NCBI RefSeq assembly: GCF_013343295.1
Contig: NZ_CP049074.1
Coordinates: forward strand, 663,501-727,500
Direction of reading: 5' to 3'
DNA from: Metallosphaera tengchongensis
GTDB lineage: Archaea; Thermoproteota; Thermoprotei_A; Sulfolobales; Sulfolobaceae
Length of the DNA stretch: 64,000 bases
Shown here: in pieces, positions 54,265-64,000 of the stretch
Numbering within the stretch: position 1 is the stretch's first letter
Layout: each line of letters begins with the position of its first letter
Notes under the pieces: model-generated
What the model was told of the DNA's origin: nothing
Databases searched by the model: none
What the model saw: the letters and a program-made list of their open reading frames with translations, nothing else
Translations under genes and position numbers: made by a program

Positions 54265-57200
54265 GTCCCAAGGGAATAAAGAAAGTATTGATAGTTGGGT
54301 CAGGACCTATAAAGATAGCTGAGGCGGCAGAGTTTGATTACAGTGGCTCCCAATCCCTGAAGGCTTACAGGGAGGAAGGAATAGAGACCGTTTTGGTAAA
54401 CTCCAACGTCGCTACAGTTCAGACTAGCAAAAGGATGACGGACAAGCTCTACATGATCCCAGTAACTTGGTGGGCAGTGGAAAAGGTCATTGAGCAGGAA
54501 AGGCCTGACGCAATAGCAATAGGTTTCGGTGGCCAAACAGCTCTGAACGTGGGTGTGGATCTCTACAAAAAGGGGATCCTTGACAAGTATGGGGTGAAAG
54601 TGTTAGGCACCCCCATAGAGGGGATAGAGAAGGCTCTGAGCAGGGAGAAGTTCAGGGAGACAATGATAGACGTAAAAATCCCTGTCCCCCCCAGCTTTTC
54701 CGCTAAAAGTTCCCAAGAAGCTTTGGAGAAGGCTGAGGAAATTGGGTACCCTGTAATGGTTAGGGTAAGCTTTAACTTGGGAGGTAGAGGATCCACAGTG
54801 GCCTGGGATAAGGAGTCCTTGAAGAAAAGTATCGATAGGGCATTATCACAAAGCTATATTGGAGAGGTACTAGTAGAGAAATATCTTCATCACTGGAAGG
54901 AGTTAGAGTACGAAGTGGTGAGAGACTCCAAGGGTAACTCAGCAGTGATAGCATGCGTGGAGAACCTTGACCCCATGGGAGTCCATACTGGGGAATCCAT
55001 CGTGATAACCCCATGTCAAACCCTGGACAATAGGGAGTTTCAGGAGATGAGGACTCTTTCGATGAGGGTTGCCGAGTCCATAAGCCTAGTTGGGGAGTGC
55101 AACGTCCAGTTCGCCCTAGACCCCAACGGCTATACCAATTTCGTGATAGAGACGAATCCTAGAATGTCAAGGTCCAGCGCACTTGCCAGTAAGGCTACTG
55201 GCTATCCTTTGGCCTACGTATCTGCCAAGCTCTCCTTGGGGTATACCCTTGAGGAGATTTTAAATAAGGTGTCAGGGGCGACCTGCGCCTGCTTTGAGCC
55301 GAGCCTAGATTATGTCGTTATTAAGGTACCGAGGTGGGATCTTCCGAAATTTGAAGAGGTCGACACAAGCCTTGGTACTGAGATGAAGAGCGTCGGAGAA
55401 GTGATGAGTATAGGTAGGTCATTTGAAGAGGCCCTCCAGAAAGCCATTAGGATGCTGGATATAGGCGAGCCAGGTGTTGTGGGAGGGAAGTACTATAGGT
55501 CATCCATGTCTAAGGATGACGCGATTAAGGAAATGACGAGGAGGAGGCCCTATTGGCCTATCTGGGCAGCTAAGGCGTTTAAGGAAGGGGCAACAACCGA
55601 GGAGGTCTACAAGGCAACTGGAGTGGACAAGTTCTTCCTGAGGAAACTGCAGAACCTAGTGGAGACTTACGAGAAACTTAACGCAACTTCGCTTGATCCT
55701 TCAACCTTAGAACACCTGAAGAGATTGGGATTTAGTGACGAGCAGATATCCGAAAAGATTGGTGTTGGAGAGGACGAGGTAATTAAGATCAGGCACGCTT
55801 CTGGAATTCTTCCAAAGATTAAGTTAATAGATACCCTCGCAGGAGAGTGGCCTGCAGTAACCAATTACCTTTACTTAACCTACGTAGGTTCCGAGGACGA
55901 TATAGAGCTCAACACCACAGGGAACAGCTTGCTAATTGTAGGTGCTGGAGGTTTCAGAATAGGTGTGTCAGTTGAGTTTGACTGGGGAGTAGTGGAGCTC
56001 ATGAAGGCGGCAACAAAGTACTTTAATCAAGTTGCTGTGCTAAACTTCAATCCTGAGACCGTATCAACTGATTGGGACGTTACAAGGAAGCTCTACTTCG
56101 ATGAAATCTCAGCTGAGAGAGTCCTTGACGTCGTAAAGAAGGAGAACTACTCCTACGTGGCTACCTTCGCCGGTGGACAGATAGGTAACAATATAGCCAA
56201 AACAATCGAGGAGATGGGGGTTAAACTATTCGGGACTTCAGGTAAGTCAGTCGATCACGCTGAGGACAGGGAAAAGTTCTCATCCCTATTGGACAGACTT
56301 GGTATAAGACAGCCAGATTGGATTTCCGCCAAGAATCAGGAGGAAATAAGGAAATTTCTGGATAGGGTAGGCTTTCCAATCCTAGTAAGACCAAGCTATG
56401 TCCTCAGCGGCTCCTCCATGAACATAGTAAACAGCGAACAGGAGCTCAGGGAAATTTTAACTAGGGTAAAGGTCTCCACCAAGTATCCAGTCGTCATAAG
56501 TAAGTTCCTTGAAAACGCGTTCGAGGCCGAAATAGACGGGGTAAGTGATGGCAAGGGCGTGGTAGGGATAACAATGGAGCATGTGGAGGAGGCTGGGGTG
56601 CACAGCGGAGATAGTACCATGAGTATACCCACTAGGCATGTTACCAACGTCGCGAAGGACCTCAAGGAGATTGCCATTACCTTGGCTAGGGAAATCGGGG
56701 TGAAGGGGCCATTCAATTTACAGTTCGTAATAAAGGACAACTTGCCCTACGTCATAGAGATGAACCTAAGGGCTAGCAGATCCATGCCCTTCTCCAGCAA
56801 GGCAAAAGGGGTAAACTTGATGGAACTGGCTGTTAAGGCTATTATGGAAGGACTTGAAAAGGAGGAGTTCGTGGAACCCTCCAGTAAATCATGGGCAGTT
56901 AAGTCGGCTCAGTTCTCATGGGCTCAACTCAAGGACTCCTATCCTTTCCTAGGCCCAGAAATGAGAAGCACTGGTGAGGCAGCGTCTCTGGGGGTATCTT
57001 TCAACGATGCCCTTCTCAAGAGCTGGCTTTCCAGTTCTCCAAACAGGTTACCTAATCCAGGTAGGACAGCCTTGGTTTACGGTAGGGGCAATGAAGACTA
57101 CTTAGCTGAAACTGCTAGAAACCTTCAAAAGTTGGGACTAAACGTAATAACCCTGGACGTTTTGCCCCTACCTGGCTTTGAGATGTCAACGAGGGATGAA

Positions 57201-57407
57201 GCGGTGGAAATGATGGCCAAAAAGGAAATTGAGTTATTAGTCACTAACGGTTACTTGAAGTCAATAGACTATAAGGTAAGAAGGGCAGCTGCTGATTTTA
57301 ACGTGCCTCTTATCCTTAACGGAAGGTTAGGCAGGGAAGTGTCCGGAGCAATGGTATCAAATGAACTAACTTTTTATGAAATTGAAAGGTATGGAGGAGG
57401 AATATGA
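54261..57407 (+). CDS. carB: Carbamoyl-phosphate synthase large subunit
   Basis: 1048 aa with two homologous ATP-grasp halves: first ([24 protein letters not shown] ... [23 protein letters not shown]) and second ([14 protein letters not shown] ... [22 protein letters not shown]), a helical linker between and a C-terminal allosteric domain. Slightly shorter than bacterial CarB. Supplies carbamoyl phosphate to arginine and pyrimidine synthesis. Overlaps argX by 4 nt. Confidence 0.95.
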   Translation: MSPKGIKKVLIVGSGPIKIAEAAEFDYSGSQSLKAYREEGIETVLVNSNVATVQTSKRMTDKLYMIPVTWWAVEKVIEQERPDAIAIGFGGQTALNVGVDLYKKGILDKYGVKVLGTPIEGIEKALSREKFRETMIDVKIPVPPSFSAKSSQEALEKAEEIGYPVMVRVSFNLGGRGSTVAWDKESLKKSIDRALSQSYIGEVLVEKYLHHWKELEYEVVRDSKGNSAVIACVENLDPMGVHTGESIVITPCQTLDNREFQEMRTLSMRVAESISLVGECNVQFALDPNGYTNFVIETNPRMSRSSALASKATGYPLAYVSAKLSLGYTLEEILNKVSGATCACFEPSLDYVVIKVPRWDLPKFEEVDTSLGTEMKSVGEVMSIGRSFEEALQKAIRMLDIGEPGVVGGKYYRSSMSKDDAIKEMTRRRPYWPIWAAKAFKEGATTEEVYKATGVDKFFLRKLQNLVETYEKLNATSLDPSTLEHLKRLGFSDEQISEKIGVGEDEVIKIRHASGILPKIKLIDTLAGEWPAVTNYLYLTYVGSEDDIELNTTGNSLLIVGAGGFRIGVSVEFDWGVVELMKAATKYFNQVAVLNFNPETVSTDWDVTRKLYFDEISAERVLDVVKKENYSYVATFAGGQIGNNIAKTIEEMGVKLFGTSGKSVDHAEDREKFSSLLDRLGIRQPDWISAKNQEEIRKFLDRVGFPILVRPSYVLSGSSMNIVNSEQELREILTRVKVSTKYPVVISKFLENAFEAEIDGVSDGKGVVGITMEHVEEAGVHSGDSTMSIPTRHVTNVAKDLKEIAITLAREIGVKGPFNLQFVIKDNLPYVIEMNLRASRSMPFSSKAKGVNLMELAVKAIMEGLEKEEFVEPSSKSWAVKSAQFSWAQLKDSYPFLGPEMRSTGEAASLGVSFNDALLKSWLSSSPNRLPNPGRTALVYGRGNEDYLAETARNLQKLGLNVITLDVLPLPGFEMSTRDEAVEMMAKKEIELLVTNGYLKSIDYKVRRAAADFNVPLILNGRLGREVSGAMVSNELTFYEIERYGGGI

Positions 57408-58252
57408 TGAGGGTAGCTCTGGTTGTGGACATAGTGAGACAGGAGGAGAAACTCCTTGTCAAAGCATTAAACGAAAGGAATGTGCCCTATGACGTTCTAA
57501 ACGTAGCGCAAGAGCCTCTTCCCTTCAATAGAGCTCTAGGAAGGTATGACGTTGCCATCATAAGGGCGGTAAGTATGTATAGGTCTCTATACGCAGCAGC
57601 GGTTCTTGAGGGAGCTGGTGTACACACAATCAATTCCACCGATGTAATAAGTACTGCAGGGGACAAGATTTTGACCTACTCGAAGTTATTCAAGGCTGGG
57701 ATTCAGATACCTGAGTCAATAATTGCCATGTCTCCAGACGCCGTAATGAAAGCGTATGAACAGATGAGCTTTCCACTCATCGACAAACCACCTATAGGGA
57801 GTTGGGGAAGGATGGTCTCCCTTATAAGGGACATCCTTGAAGGAAAGACTATAATAGAGCATAGGGAGATGATGGGAAACTCGGCGTTAAAGGTTCACAT
57901 AGTCCAGGAATACGTAACTGGAAAGAACAGGGACATAAGATGTATAGTGATGGGCAACGAGCTCTTGGGATGTTACGCCAGAAACATTCCATCCAATGAG
58001 TGGAGGGCAAATGTGGCTTTAGGGGGTACCCCTTCCCCTCTGGAGATTGATCAGGGGTTAAAGGAGATCACATTGAAGGCTGCTGGTATAGTTAATGGAG
58101 AGTTCATTTCCATAGACGTACTAGAGCATCAATCCAGAGGATATCTTATCAACGAGTTAAATGACGTTCCTGAGTTTAAGGGATTCATGCTAGCTACAGG
58201 AATAGACGTCCCCAGCAGACTGGTGGATTATATCGTCACACGTTATTCTTAA
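57404..58252 (+). CDS. argX: LysX/ArgX-family ATP-grasp ligase, probable glutamate-LysW ligase ArgX
   Basis: 282 aa ATP-grasp (RimK-like): [16 protein letters not shown] lysine/ATP region, [17 protein letters not shown], and the substrate motif NVALGG at 203-208, where LysX enzymes specific for alpha-aminoadipate usually carry a differing NTARGG-like version. Attaches glutamate to the carrier protein LysW in crenarchaeal arginine synthesis. Being last in an argGH-carAB operon strongly favours ArgX over LysX. Confidence 0.82.
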   Translation: MMRVALVVDIVRQEEKLLVKALNERNVPYDVLNVAQEPLPFNRALGRYDVAIIRAVSMYRSLYAAAVLEGAGVHTINSTDVISTAGDKILTYSKLFKAGIQIPESIIAMSPDAVMKAYEQMSFPLIDKPPIGSWGRMVSLIRDILEGKTIIEHREMMGNSALKVHIVQEYVTGKNRDIRCIVMGNELLGCYARNIPSNEWRANVALGGTPSPLEIDQGLKEITLKAAGIVNGEFISIDVLEHQSRGYLINELNDVPEFKGFMLATGIDVPSRLVDYIVTRYS

Positions 58253-58263
58253 TTTTTATACTT

Positions 58264-58869
58264 TCATGTGTTATTTAATTTCCCCACTATTTCGGACAGG
58301 AATACGTCATGTCTGGTTTCCTCCAACACTCTCCTCATGGCGTCTATCTTTTGCCTGAGCCCAGGGACTAGGGACTTCGGGTATTCCAATTTCCATATTA
58401 TGTCGTACAAGTTCTCCATCTCATCCAGTATTTCCTTCGCCTTAGAGCTATCCCCTTTTCTGAGCGTCTCTAAGGTCGCTCTCCTCATCTCCCCTATGGC
58501 GTCAGCAATCCCAGTAACGTAGTAGATATCTGGTATCCCTAGGTCAAGTGGTAAATCTAGCGGAACTCCAAAGTAAAAGGAGAGAACTACTGCTGCCTCG
58601 CTTATCTCTTGGTATGCTGTACCCACGTCACCGAATAGGAGTTCTGGGAAGCTCTGTATGATAGAGTTTATTTCTTGTATCTTTTCCTTAGCCTTGGAGT
58701 ACTTTTCCAACGCTTCCTGTTTTCTTCCCCTGTGGGAAAGGGATATGGTCTCTCCGGAGTACCTTATCGCCTCTCTTGAGACTTGAATCAATTTTTCCCT
58801 GCTTTCAAATCTAGCCTTCAGTCTATCCTCGATCGAGTTTACGTAATCATTCAGTTGGTCCGAGAACAT
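58264..58869 (-). CDS. Translin/TRAX family protein
   Basis: 201 aa, entirely helical, with RESREKLIQVSREAIRYSGETI-like first helix and the translin motifs GDVGTAYQEISEAAVVLSF, GIADAIGEMRRATLETL and LVPGLRQKIDAMRRVLEETR. Oligomeric RNA/DNA-binding protein; some archaeal members have RNase activity that depends on acidic residues in the TRAX-like type. Stop lies 11 nt past the convergent argX stop. Confidence 0.85.
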   Translation of the reverse strand: MFSDQLNDYVNSIEDRLKARFESREKLIQVSREAIRYSGETISLSHRGRKQEALEKYSKAKEKIQEINSIIQSFPELLFGDVGTAYQEISEAAVVLSFYFGVPLDLPLDLGIPDIYYVTGIADAIGEMRRATLETLRKGDSSKAKEILDEMENLYDIIWKLEYPKSLVPGLRQKIDAMRRVLEETRHDVFLSEIVGKLNNT

Positions 58870-59045
58870 GGTGCAACATGAGGTAGATAACTACCAAGTC
58901 CTATAATCCTTACTGTTCTACCGGATTGACTGCTTTATTTCGTTTTTTGAGCAAGATTTGCTAAGAGATCTTTAAGGGCTTCACCGTGATGCAGCTATGG
59001 TTCTATAACTACCTATTACCCTTATACTGGATCTCTCACTATAAA

Positions 59046-59053
59046 TTTATATT
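59046..59053 (+). promoter_or_regulatory. TATA box for the second 3-hydroxyacyl-CoA dehydrogenase
   Basis: TTTATATT centred 25-26 nt before ATG 59075. Confidence 0.55.
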
Positions 59054-59074
59054 GCTTATACTGTATGAACTTCC

Positions 59075-60019
59075 ATGCCGGAAAAGATATCAATCATAGG
59101 TGCAGGAGTGATAGGTGTAGGTTGGGCTACACTCTTTGCGTCAAAGGGGTATAAGGTTTCTTTATTTACGGAAAAGCAGGAGACGTTAAACAAAGGAATC
59201 GAGAAGTTGAGAAATTATTTACAAGTGATGAAAAACAATTCCCAGATTAATGATGACGTATCTCAGGTTCTCAATAGGGTTGAACCAACAACGGATCTTC
59301 AACAGGCTGTGAGTAATTCCTCATTTGTCATTGAGGCAATTATTGAGGACTATGACGCTAAGAAGAAGCTCTTTTCGACTCTGGACCAGCTTTTAGAAAA
59401 GGACGTCGTTCTAGCCAGCAGTACCTCAGGTCTTCTCATGACGGAGATACAGAAAGCCATGTCGAAACATCCTGAGAGAGGGGTGATAGCTCATCCTTGG
59501 AATCCACCACATCTACTCCCTCTGGTTGAGGTAGTCCCAGGAGAGAAGACCTCCCAAGAGGTTGTAGAAAGAACTAAGTCCCTTATGGAGAAATTGGACA
59601 GAGTAGTGGTTACCCTCAAGAAGGAGATACCGGGATTCATAGGTAACAGGTTGGCCTTCGCCCTCTTCAGGGAGGCACTATATCTTGTGGATGAGGGTGT
59701 TGCTACGGTGGAAGATATAGACAAAGTGATGACTGCCGCCATAGGCTTACGCTGGGCGTTCATGGGTCCCTTCCTAACATATCACCTTGGTGGTGGAGAA
59801 GGCGGGTTGGAATACTTCTTTAGTCGAGGTTTCGGTTTCGGCGCCAATGAATGGATGCACACTCTAGCTAAGTACGATAAGTTCCCCTACACAGGAGTTA
59901 TAAAAGCGGTGAACCAAATGAAGGAGTACTCATTTATCAAGGGTAAGACCTTCGCAGAGATATCGAAATGGAGAGATGAAAAACTGTTGAAAGTGTACAA
60001 ACTAGTCTGGGAAAAGTAG
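59075..60019 (+). CDS. 3-hydroxyacyl-CoA dehydrogenase family, lambda-crystallin/gulonate-dehydrogenase type
   Basis: 314 aa. Rossmann motif [16 protein letters not shown], catalytic His in [15 protein letters not shown] with Glu twelve residues on, Asn in PGFIGNRL and a Ser in STSGLL (instead of NTSS). Single C-terminal domain with [10 protein letters not shown], the mark of the lambda-crystallin group. It may oxidise 3-hydroxybutyryl-CoA or a 3-hydroxy acid; M. sedula has more than one such enzyme in the 4HB part of the cycle. Confidence 0.8.
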   Translation: MPEKISIIGAGVIGVGWATLFASKGYKVSLFTEKQETLNKGIEKLRNYLQVMKNNSQINDDVSQVLNRVEPTTDLQQAVSNSSFVIEAIIEDYDAKKKLFSTLDQLLEKDVVLASSTSGLLMTEIQKAMSKHPERGVIAHPWNPPHLLPLVEVVPGEKTSQEVVERTKSLMEKLDRVVVTLKKEIPGFIGNRLAFALFREALYLVDEGVATVEDIDKVMTAAIGLRWAFMGPFLTYHLGGGEGGLEYFFSRGFGFGANEWMHTLAKYDKFPYTGVIKAVNQMKEYSFIKGKTFAEISKWRDEKLLKVYKLVWEK

Positions 60020-60027
60020 ATAAAAAT

Positions 60028-60573
60028 TTATTCACTTTCTCTAAATTCTAAAATCCCCATATTTTCCAGTAACCCGGAATCTGTGACGTCAAATAGTATT
60101 ACCTCCTCAGTACCTGTATTCGTGTGGCTATGCTCGGAATTTGCAGGGACGACGAACACGTCTCCTTGTTCCCATCGAAACTCTCTACCGTCTATGACGG
60201 AGTACCCCTCCCCTTTCACCACTATATAAATGGATGCCATATTGTGGGAGTGAGGCTTAGTGCTCATTCCGGGTTTAATGTATTGAAAGCCTGCCATCAT
60301 ATTGGGCGTTAATCCCCTAGATCTCCCAGTGCTGGGGGAGTAAAACATTACTTTAGCAACTCCTTCCTCAACTTGTCCCTCGTCAGCCAACTTAGCCAAA
60401 AGGGGCAGTACTTGCTTGAACTTTATGACCTTTGGCAATACCCTTGGGGACTGCTCAGTGTGCTCCATATAAACAACTACCTTTAAATCTGTACTCTCTA
60501 TCTGCTTGATCATGTCTCCTACGTTACTCCTCAACTGGTCCTGTAGATCCTTTCTTACTAGAAGTTTGGACAT
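60028..60573 (-). CDS. Cupin-domain protein
   Basis: 181 aa. Helical N-terminal third, then a cupin barrel with metal ligands in [17 protein letters not shown] (first motif) and [16 protein letters not shown] (second). Resembles gentisate-dioxygenase-like cupins in its second half. Substrate unknown; a small-molecule dioxygenase or sensor. Faces the hydroxyacyl-CoA dehydrogenase gene with 8 nt between stops. Confidence 0.78.
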   Translation of the reverse strand: MSKLLVRKDLQDQLRSNVGDMIKQIESTDLKVVVYMEHTEQSPRVLPKVIKFKQVLPLLAKLADEGQVEEGVAKVMFYSPSTGRSRGLTPNMMAGFQYIKPGMSTKPHSHNMASIYIVVKGEGYSVIDGREFRWEQGDVFVVPANSEHSHTNTGTEEVILFDVTDSGLLENMGILEFRESE

Positions 60574-60614
60574 TGAGTTTAAAGAGTTTAAAAAGTATAA
60601 AAAGATGATGCTTT

Positions 60615-60806
60615 ATGGATAAGAAATGTATTATAAAATCTGGATATGAGACTTGCGTGGAAATATGTGGTAGGCTAGTGTGCGATGAGGAGACAGTAAA
60701 GGAATACGCTGAGCTTTGCGAGAAGTGTAACAAGGGGGATCAGAAGGCATGCTTAGACCTGTATTCGAGGTATGGTTGTTGGAGTTCCACCGGCTGGTGG
60801 CTGTAA
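60615..60806 (+). CDS. Tiny cysteine-rich protein
   Basis: 63 aa with eight cysteines spaced C-x8-C-x3-C-x4-C-x11-C-x2-C-x7-C-x8-C (from KKCIIKSGYETC to RYGCWS) and a tryptophan-rich end (STGWWL). No signal peptide. Could bind zinc or an iron-sulfur cluster. Divergent from the cupin gene, sharing an AT-rich promoter (GTTTAAAAAGTATAAAA). Not recognised; accepted as a gene because codon use and Cys order look selected. Confidence 0.5.
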   Translation: MDKKCIIKSGYETCVEICGRLVCDEETVKEYAELCEKCNKGDQKACLDLYSRYGCWSSTGWWL

Positions 60807-60847
60807 ACCTTCAAACGATAAGAATTATAAAACTGTAGACTCTACTG

Positions 60848-60915
60848 GCCCCTCTTGGTCTAATCGGCGAGCCTTGCCCTTTTTTGTCAAGCAGAACTGG
60901 GCAAAATGGAGGGGC
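60848..60915 (+). ncRNA. Candidate structured RNA with closed 7-bp terminal stem
   Basis: GCCCCTC (60848-60854) pairs with GAGGGGC (60909-60915); an inner stem TTGCCC/GGGCAA (60874-60879, 60899-60904) is offset by a 19-nt one-sided loop. Terminal stem of 7 bp and total length about 68 recall a tRNA, but no T-arm (GGTTC) or anticodon arm can be built. A guide RNA of H/ACA-like shape or a divergent small RNA is possible. Confidence 0.35.
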
Positions 60916-60933
60916 ACCTTAACCTTCTAGGGT

Positions 60934-61482
60934 TTACTTTCCTAAAAGGAGAGATAGTACTACTGTGAACACTCCCCCTAAAGCTATGAATAGCCCCGAC
61001 CTTATTTTATCCCACTTAGAGCCCTCGTATGCTAGCCCTAGTAGGAAAAGCTCAGCGAAGGACACCGCCATGGCATAGACTAGCCTATTGGTGACAAGCA
61101 ATAGAAACAAGGCAAGTAACCCTAGGAAAGGTGAGAGACCGTGGGACAACACTGATAGAATAATTGTGGCTTTCATCCCATAGTCGTATACCGATCCTTT
61201 TAATCTCTTCATCATCTGCCTCTCCAGTCTTTCATACTCAATTCTCCTCTCTTTTACTTCTACGATAAGCGAGTTCCATGCAGAGGATATTCCTATTGCC
61301 ACTAGTCCGGTTAGTACTGAGATTTCCGTAATTTTAACGGGCGCCCCGGCTAGTGTAGACGAGACTAACACTCCTAGGGATAGGAGGACTCCATCAAAAG
61401 CGCCAAGGATAACGTACCTCCTGAGCATTGGCCTTTCGTTCCTGAGAGAATACTTGAAACCATCAAGAAACTTCTCCAACAC
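60934..61482 (-). CDS. VIT1/CCC1-like membrane protein
   Basis: 182 aa with about five membrane helices: YVILGAFDGVLLSLGVLVSS, ISVLTGLVAIGISSAW, a basic cytoplasmic loop RIEYERLERQMMKRLKG, then three more. The first helix matches the GAxDG start of iron/manganese transporters of the VIT family. Cation export or storage is likely; the metal is unknown. Confidence 0.75.
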   Translation of the reverse strand: MLEKFLDGFKYSLRNERPMLRRYVILGAFDGVLLSLGVLVSSTLAGAPVKITEISVLTGLVAIGISSAWNSLIVEVKERRIEYERLERQMMKRLKGSVYDYGMKATIILSVLSHGLSPFLGLLALFLLLVTNRLVYAMAVSFAELFLLGLAYEGSKWDKIRSGLFIALGGVFTVVLSLLLGK

Positions 61483-61501
61483 GACCCATATATTGATTCA
61501 A

Positions 61502-61510
61502 CTTAAATAT
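61502..61510 (+). promoter_or_regulatory. TATA box for the secreted-protein gene
   Basis: CTTAAATAT, centred 27 nt before ATG 61533. Confidence 0.5.
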
Positions 61511-61532
61511 TAGTCTTCTTTATTGCCACTTC

Positions 61533-61916
61533 ATGAGAAAGCAACTGCTCTTAGTCCTAGCCTTGATAGTGCTAGTGTTAACAATGGCTGGGGTGGTCTT
61601 GGCGTCATCCTATAGAACCACTCTAGTTATAAGTAAAAGTGGAACTTCCAGTGATTCAGAATACACCCTGCAGGTGAAAGTTCTAATGAACTACGGACCT
61701 TTCGGTGGAGAGCAACCCCTAAATGACGGAATAGTTCAGGTCTACGGACCCAATGGACAGTTTTACCGAAACTTCACCAATGCCAATGGAATTGTCACCT
61801 TCGTTTTACCTGCAGGAGAGTACAAGGTTGACGTAGCTAGCCTACACTACACGTTCAACGTGGATTTAAACCAGAACGTTGAAGCTACCTTAAGTTACGC
61901 CTACCTAGTTAGCTGA
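61533..61916 (+). CDS. Secreted or membrane-tethered beta-sandwich protein
   Basis: 127 aa with an N-terminal signal (MRKQLLLVLALIVLVLTMAG, VVLA) and a compact beta domain: YTLQVKVLMNYGPFGGEQPL, DGIVQVYGPNGQFYRNFTNA, NGIVTFVLPAGEYKVDVASL. The G-x-V-x-V-Y-G ... T-x-x-N-G-x-V-T-F-x-L-P-x-G-x-Y pattern is that of transthyretin/CarboxypepD_reg-like domains. Leaderless transcript predicted. Function unknown. Confidence 0.75.
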   Translation: MRKQLLLVLALIVLVLTMAGVVLASSYRTTLVISKSGTSSDSEYTLQVKVLMNYGPFGGEQPLNDGIVQVYGPNGQFYRNFTNANGIVTFVLPAGEYKVDVASLHYTFNVDLNQNVEATLSYAYLVS

Positions 61917-62021
61917 GTTTATGATACCACAAAGGTAAAAGAGAGAGACCGCATTAGATGTGGGATTTAATGACAAGATGCTTTGTTTCATGTAAAGGGA
62001 AAGGGATTTGATCGAGTTTAG

Positions 62022-62029
62022 TTTTTAAG
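62022..62029 (+). promoter_or_regulatory. TATA box for the adenosine-specific kinase gene
   Basis: TTTTTAAG, centred 25-26 nt before ATG 62051, favouring this over ATG 62072. Confidence 0.55.
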
Positions 62030-62050
62030 TAGACCGGTTAACAATTAATT

Positions 62051-62917
<867 letters not shown>

Positions 62918-62920
62918 CCT

Positions 62921-62927
62921 TTTATTT
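62921..62927 (+). promoter_or_regulatory. TATA box for the AmrS-like radical SAM gene
   Basis: TTTATTT centred 27 nt before ATG 62951; it would be too close to ATG 62933. Confidence 0.45.
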
Positions 62928-62950
62928 CTTAGATGAGAGTATATATTTTG

Positions 62951-64000
62951 ATGCAGAAGGAAGCTACTTTATATAGAGTCGAAGGTAACAGGGTCAGATG
63001 TGTTGCGTGTGCTAGGAGGTGCTTACTAGGAGACAACAACGTGGGGTTCTGCGGAATTAGATCGGCAAATAACGGTAAGCTTTACCTTAACGTTTATGGA
63101 AAGGTCGCTGCAGCGCACGTTGATCCTATAGAGAAGAAACCTTTAGTACATTTTTACCCAGGTTCCAGCGTCTTCTCCTTCTCGACCTTTGGATGTAATT
63201 GGATGTGCGCCTACTGTCAAAATTTCGACATTAGCCAAAGGAGAAGGGCAGAAGGGGTAGACCTATCACCAGAGGAGATTGTAGAAATGGCTAGGGCTTA
63301 CGAAGTTGAGGGAATAACATATACCTATAACGAACCGGCTATCTTCGCCGAGTTCGCCCACGACACCGGTGTGATAGCCAAAAAGTACGGTCTGTTGAAC
63401 ACCATGGTTACTAACGGTTATTGGACACCCGAGCTAGTGGATTACGTAAAAGATTTCCTTGATGCCGTAACCGTGGACTTTAAGGGTAACGGAGAGGAGA
63501 AGTTCATGAAGAGGTACACAGGAGCTTCAGGCCCTGAACCTATCTTTGAGACCATCAGGGAACTGATGAAGAGAGGTATACACGTGGAGATAACTGACCT
63601 AATCGTTCCGGAAATAGGAGATAATTTAGAGTGGGCTAAAAAGTTTCTAGGCAGACTTTTTGACATAGTGGGGCCAGACGTACCAATTCATTTCCTGAGG
63701 TTTCACCCGGACTATAAGCTAGATCGTCTTCCTTTGACTCCAGTGGAAACCTTGGAGAAGCATCAGAAACTGGCTAAGGAGACTGGGTTTAGGTACTCAT
63801 ACGTTGGTAACGTACCAGGACACCCCCTTGAGAGTACTTATTGCCCTGAGTGCAGAAGTGTAGCAATAGGGAGGGAAGGGTTCAGAATAACGACCTGGAA
63901 CCTAACTGAGGACATGAGATGTAAGAGTTGCGGTTACCGACTACCAATAAAGGGGAAGCTTTCAAAGAACTACCTCGACATGAGGTTTCGTGAAGTTTAC
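62951..64000 (+). CDS. amrS: AmmeMemoRadiSam-system radical SAM protein (AmrS-like), cut by the window edge
   Basis: 350 residues visible, no stop before position 64000. N-terminal cysteine group [21 protein letters not shown] (15-35), radical SAM CxxxCxxC in [17 protein letters not shown], then [10 protein letters not shown], a VTVDFKG strand, and a C-terminal zinc ribbon STYCPECRS ... CKSCGYRL. Family partners are AMMECR1 and MEMO1 homologs, which may lie beyond the edge. In-frame ATG 62933 is also possible. Confidence 0.87.
   Translation, partial: MQKEATLYRVEGNRVRCVACARRCLLGDNNVGFCGIRSANNGKLYLNVYGKVAAAHVDPIEKKPLVHFYPGSSVFSFSTFGCNWMCAYCQNFDISQRRRAEGVDLSPEEIVEMARAYEVEGITYTYNEPAIFAEFAHDTGVIAKKYGLLNTMVTNGYWTPELVDYVKDFLDAVTVDFKGNGEEKFMKRYTGASGPEPIFETIRELMKRGIHVEITDLIVPEIGDNLEWAKKFLGRLFDIVGPDVPIHFLRFHPDYKLDRLPLTPVETLEKHQKLAKETGFRYSYVGNVPGHPLESTYCPECRSVAIGREGFRITTWNLTEDMRCKSCGYRLPIKGKLSKNYLDMRFREVY

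Noticed and set aside
58981-59040. C/D box guide RNA (CCGTGATGCAG)
   Set aside because: Only an imperfect C box and no D box (CTGA) at a fitting distance.
60848-60915. Reading the closed hairpin as a tRNA gene
   Set aside because: No GGTTC-type T-arm, no 5-bp anticodon stem with a 7-nt loop; only the terminal stem fits.

Overview
The window is a gene-dense stretch of chromosome from a crenarchaeon of the order Sulfolobales, most like Metallosphaera. The signs are an MCM/GINS/RadA-paralog island, an ESCRT-III (CdvB-type) gene, a proteasome beta subunit, CDP-archaeol synthase, CARF-free and CRISPR-free backbone, heavy use of AGA/AGG arginine codons, and many leaderless genes with a TATA box about 26 nt before the start codon. 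Genes of the 3-hydroxypropionate/4-hydroxybutyrate (3HP/4HB) carbon-fixation cycle at the left edge have the same order I remember for M. sedula (acryloyl-CoA reductase, CBS protein, succinic semialdehyde reductase, 3-hydroxyacyl-CoA dehydrogenase, CoA ligase-like protein).

Layout. 1-4993: carbon-fixation genes. 5103-13444: glycogen/alpha-glucan island (debranching enzyme, GH15 glucoamylase, NDP-sugar pyrophosphorylase, GH57 amylase, GlgA glycogen synthase). 13454-15388: a tight cassette of a ThiS/MoaD-like protein ending in GG, a protein with five Ala-Trp helical repeats, and a FAD oxidase. 15604-21906: replication and nucleic-acid genes (GINS23, MCM, RadA paralog, Clp1-type polynucleotide kinase) mixed with CarS and small unknowns. 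22252-27076: aldolase, thymidylate kinase, two small conserved families, tRNA-Leu(UAG), a nucleotidyltransferase-like gene and a P-loop ATPase. 27308-32186: sulfide:quinone oxidoreductase with DUF1641, a hydrolase, a DUF2250 regulator, MeaB and the B12 subunit of methylmalonyl-CoA mutase. 32386-40890: regulators, proteasome, PEBP protein, AbrB-PhoU, ESCRT-III, Lpd-like oxidoreductase, Taw3, QueE, Nog1-type GTPase and a tRNA-binding protein.

40997-49657 is one purine operon, purC-S-Q-L-F-F2-D-M, with overlapping or abutting genes; its second PurF has lost the glutaminase cysteine. 50650-58252 is an arginine/carbamoyl-phosphate operon, argG-argH-carA-carB-argX. 58264-64000 carries translin, a second 3-hydroxyacyl-CoA dehydrogenase, a cupin, a tiny Cys-rich protein, a VIT1-like membrane protein, a secreted protein, adenosine-specific kinase, DUF309 and a radical SAM protein running off the right edge.

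The gaps hold the less explained material: three (perhaps four) relics that look like the right end of IS200/IS605-type elements, two strong hairpins that could be structured RNAs, a nested inverted repeat, and fragments of decayed reading frames. All functional names come from recognising motifs by eye; no database search was possible.
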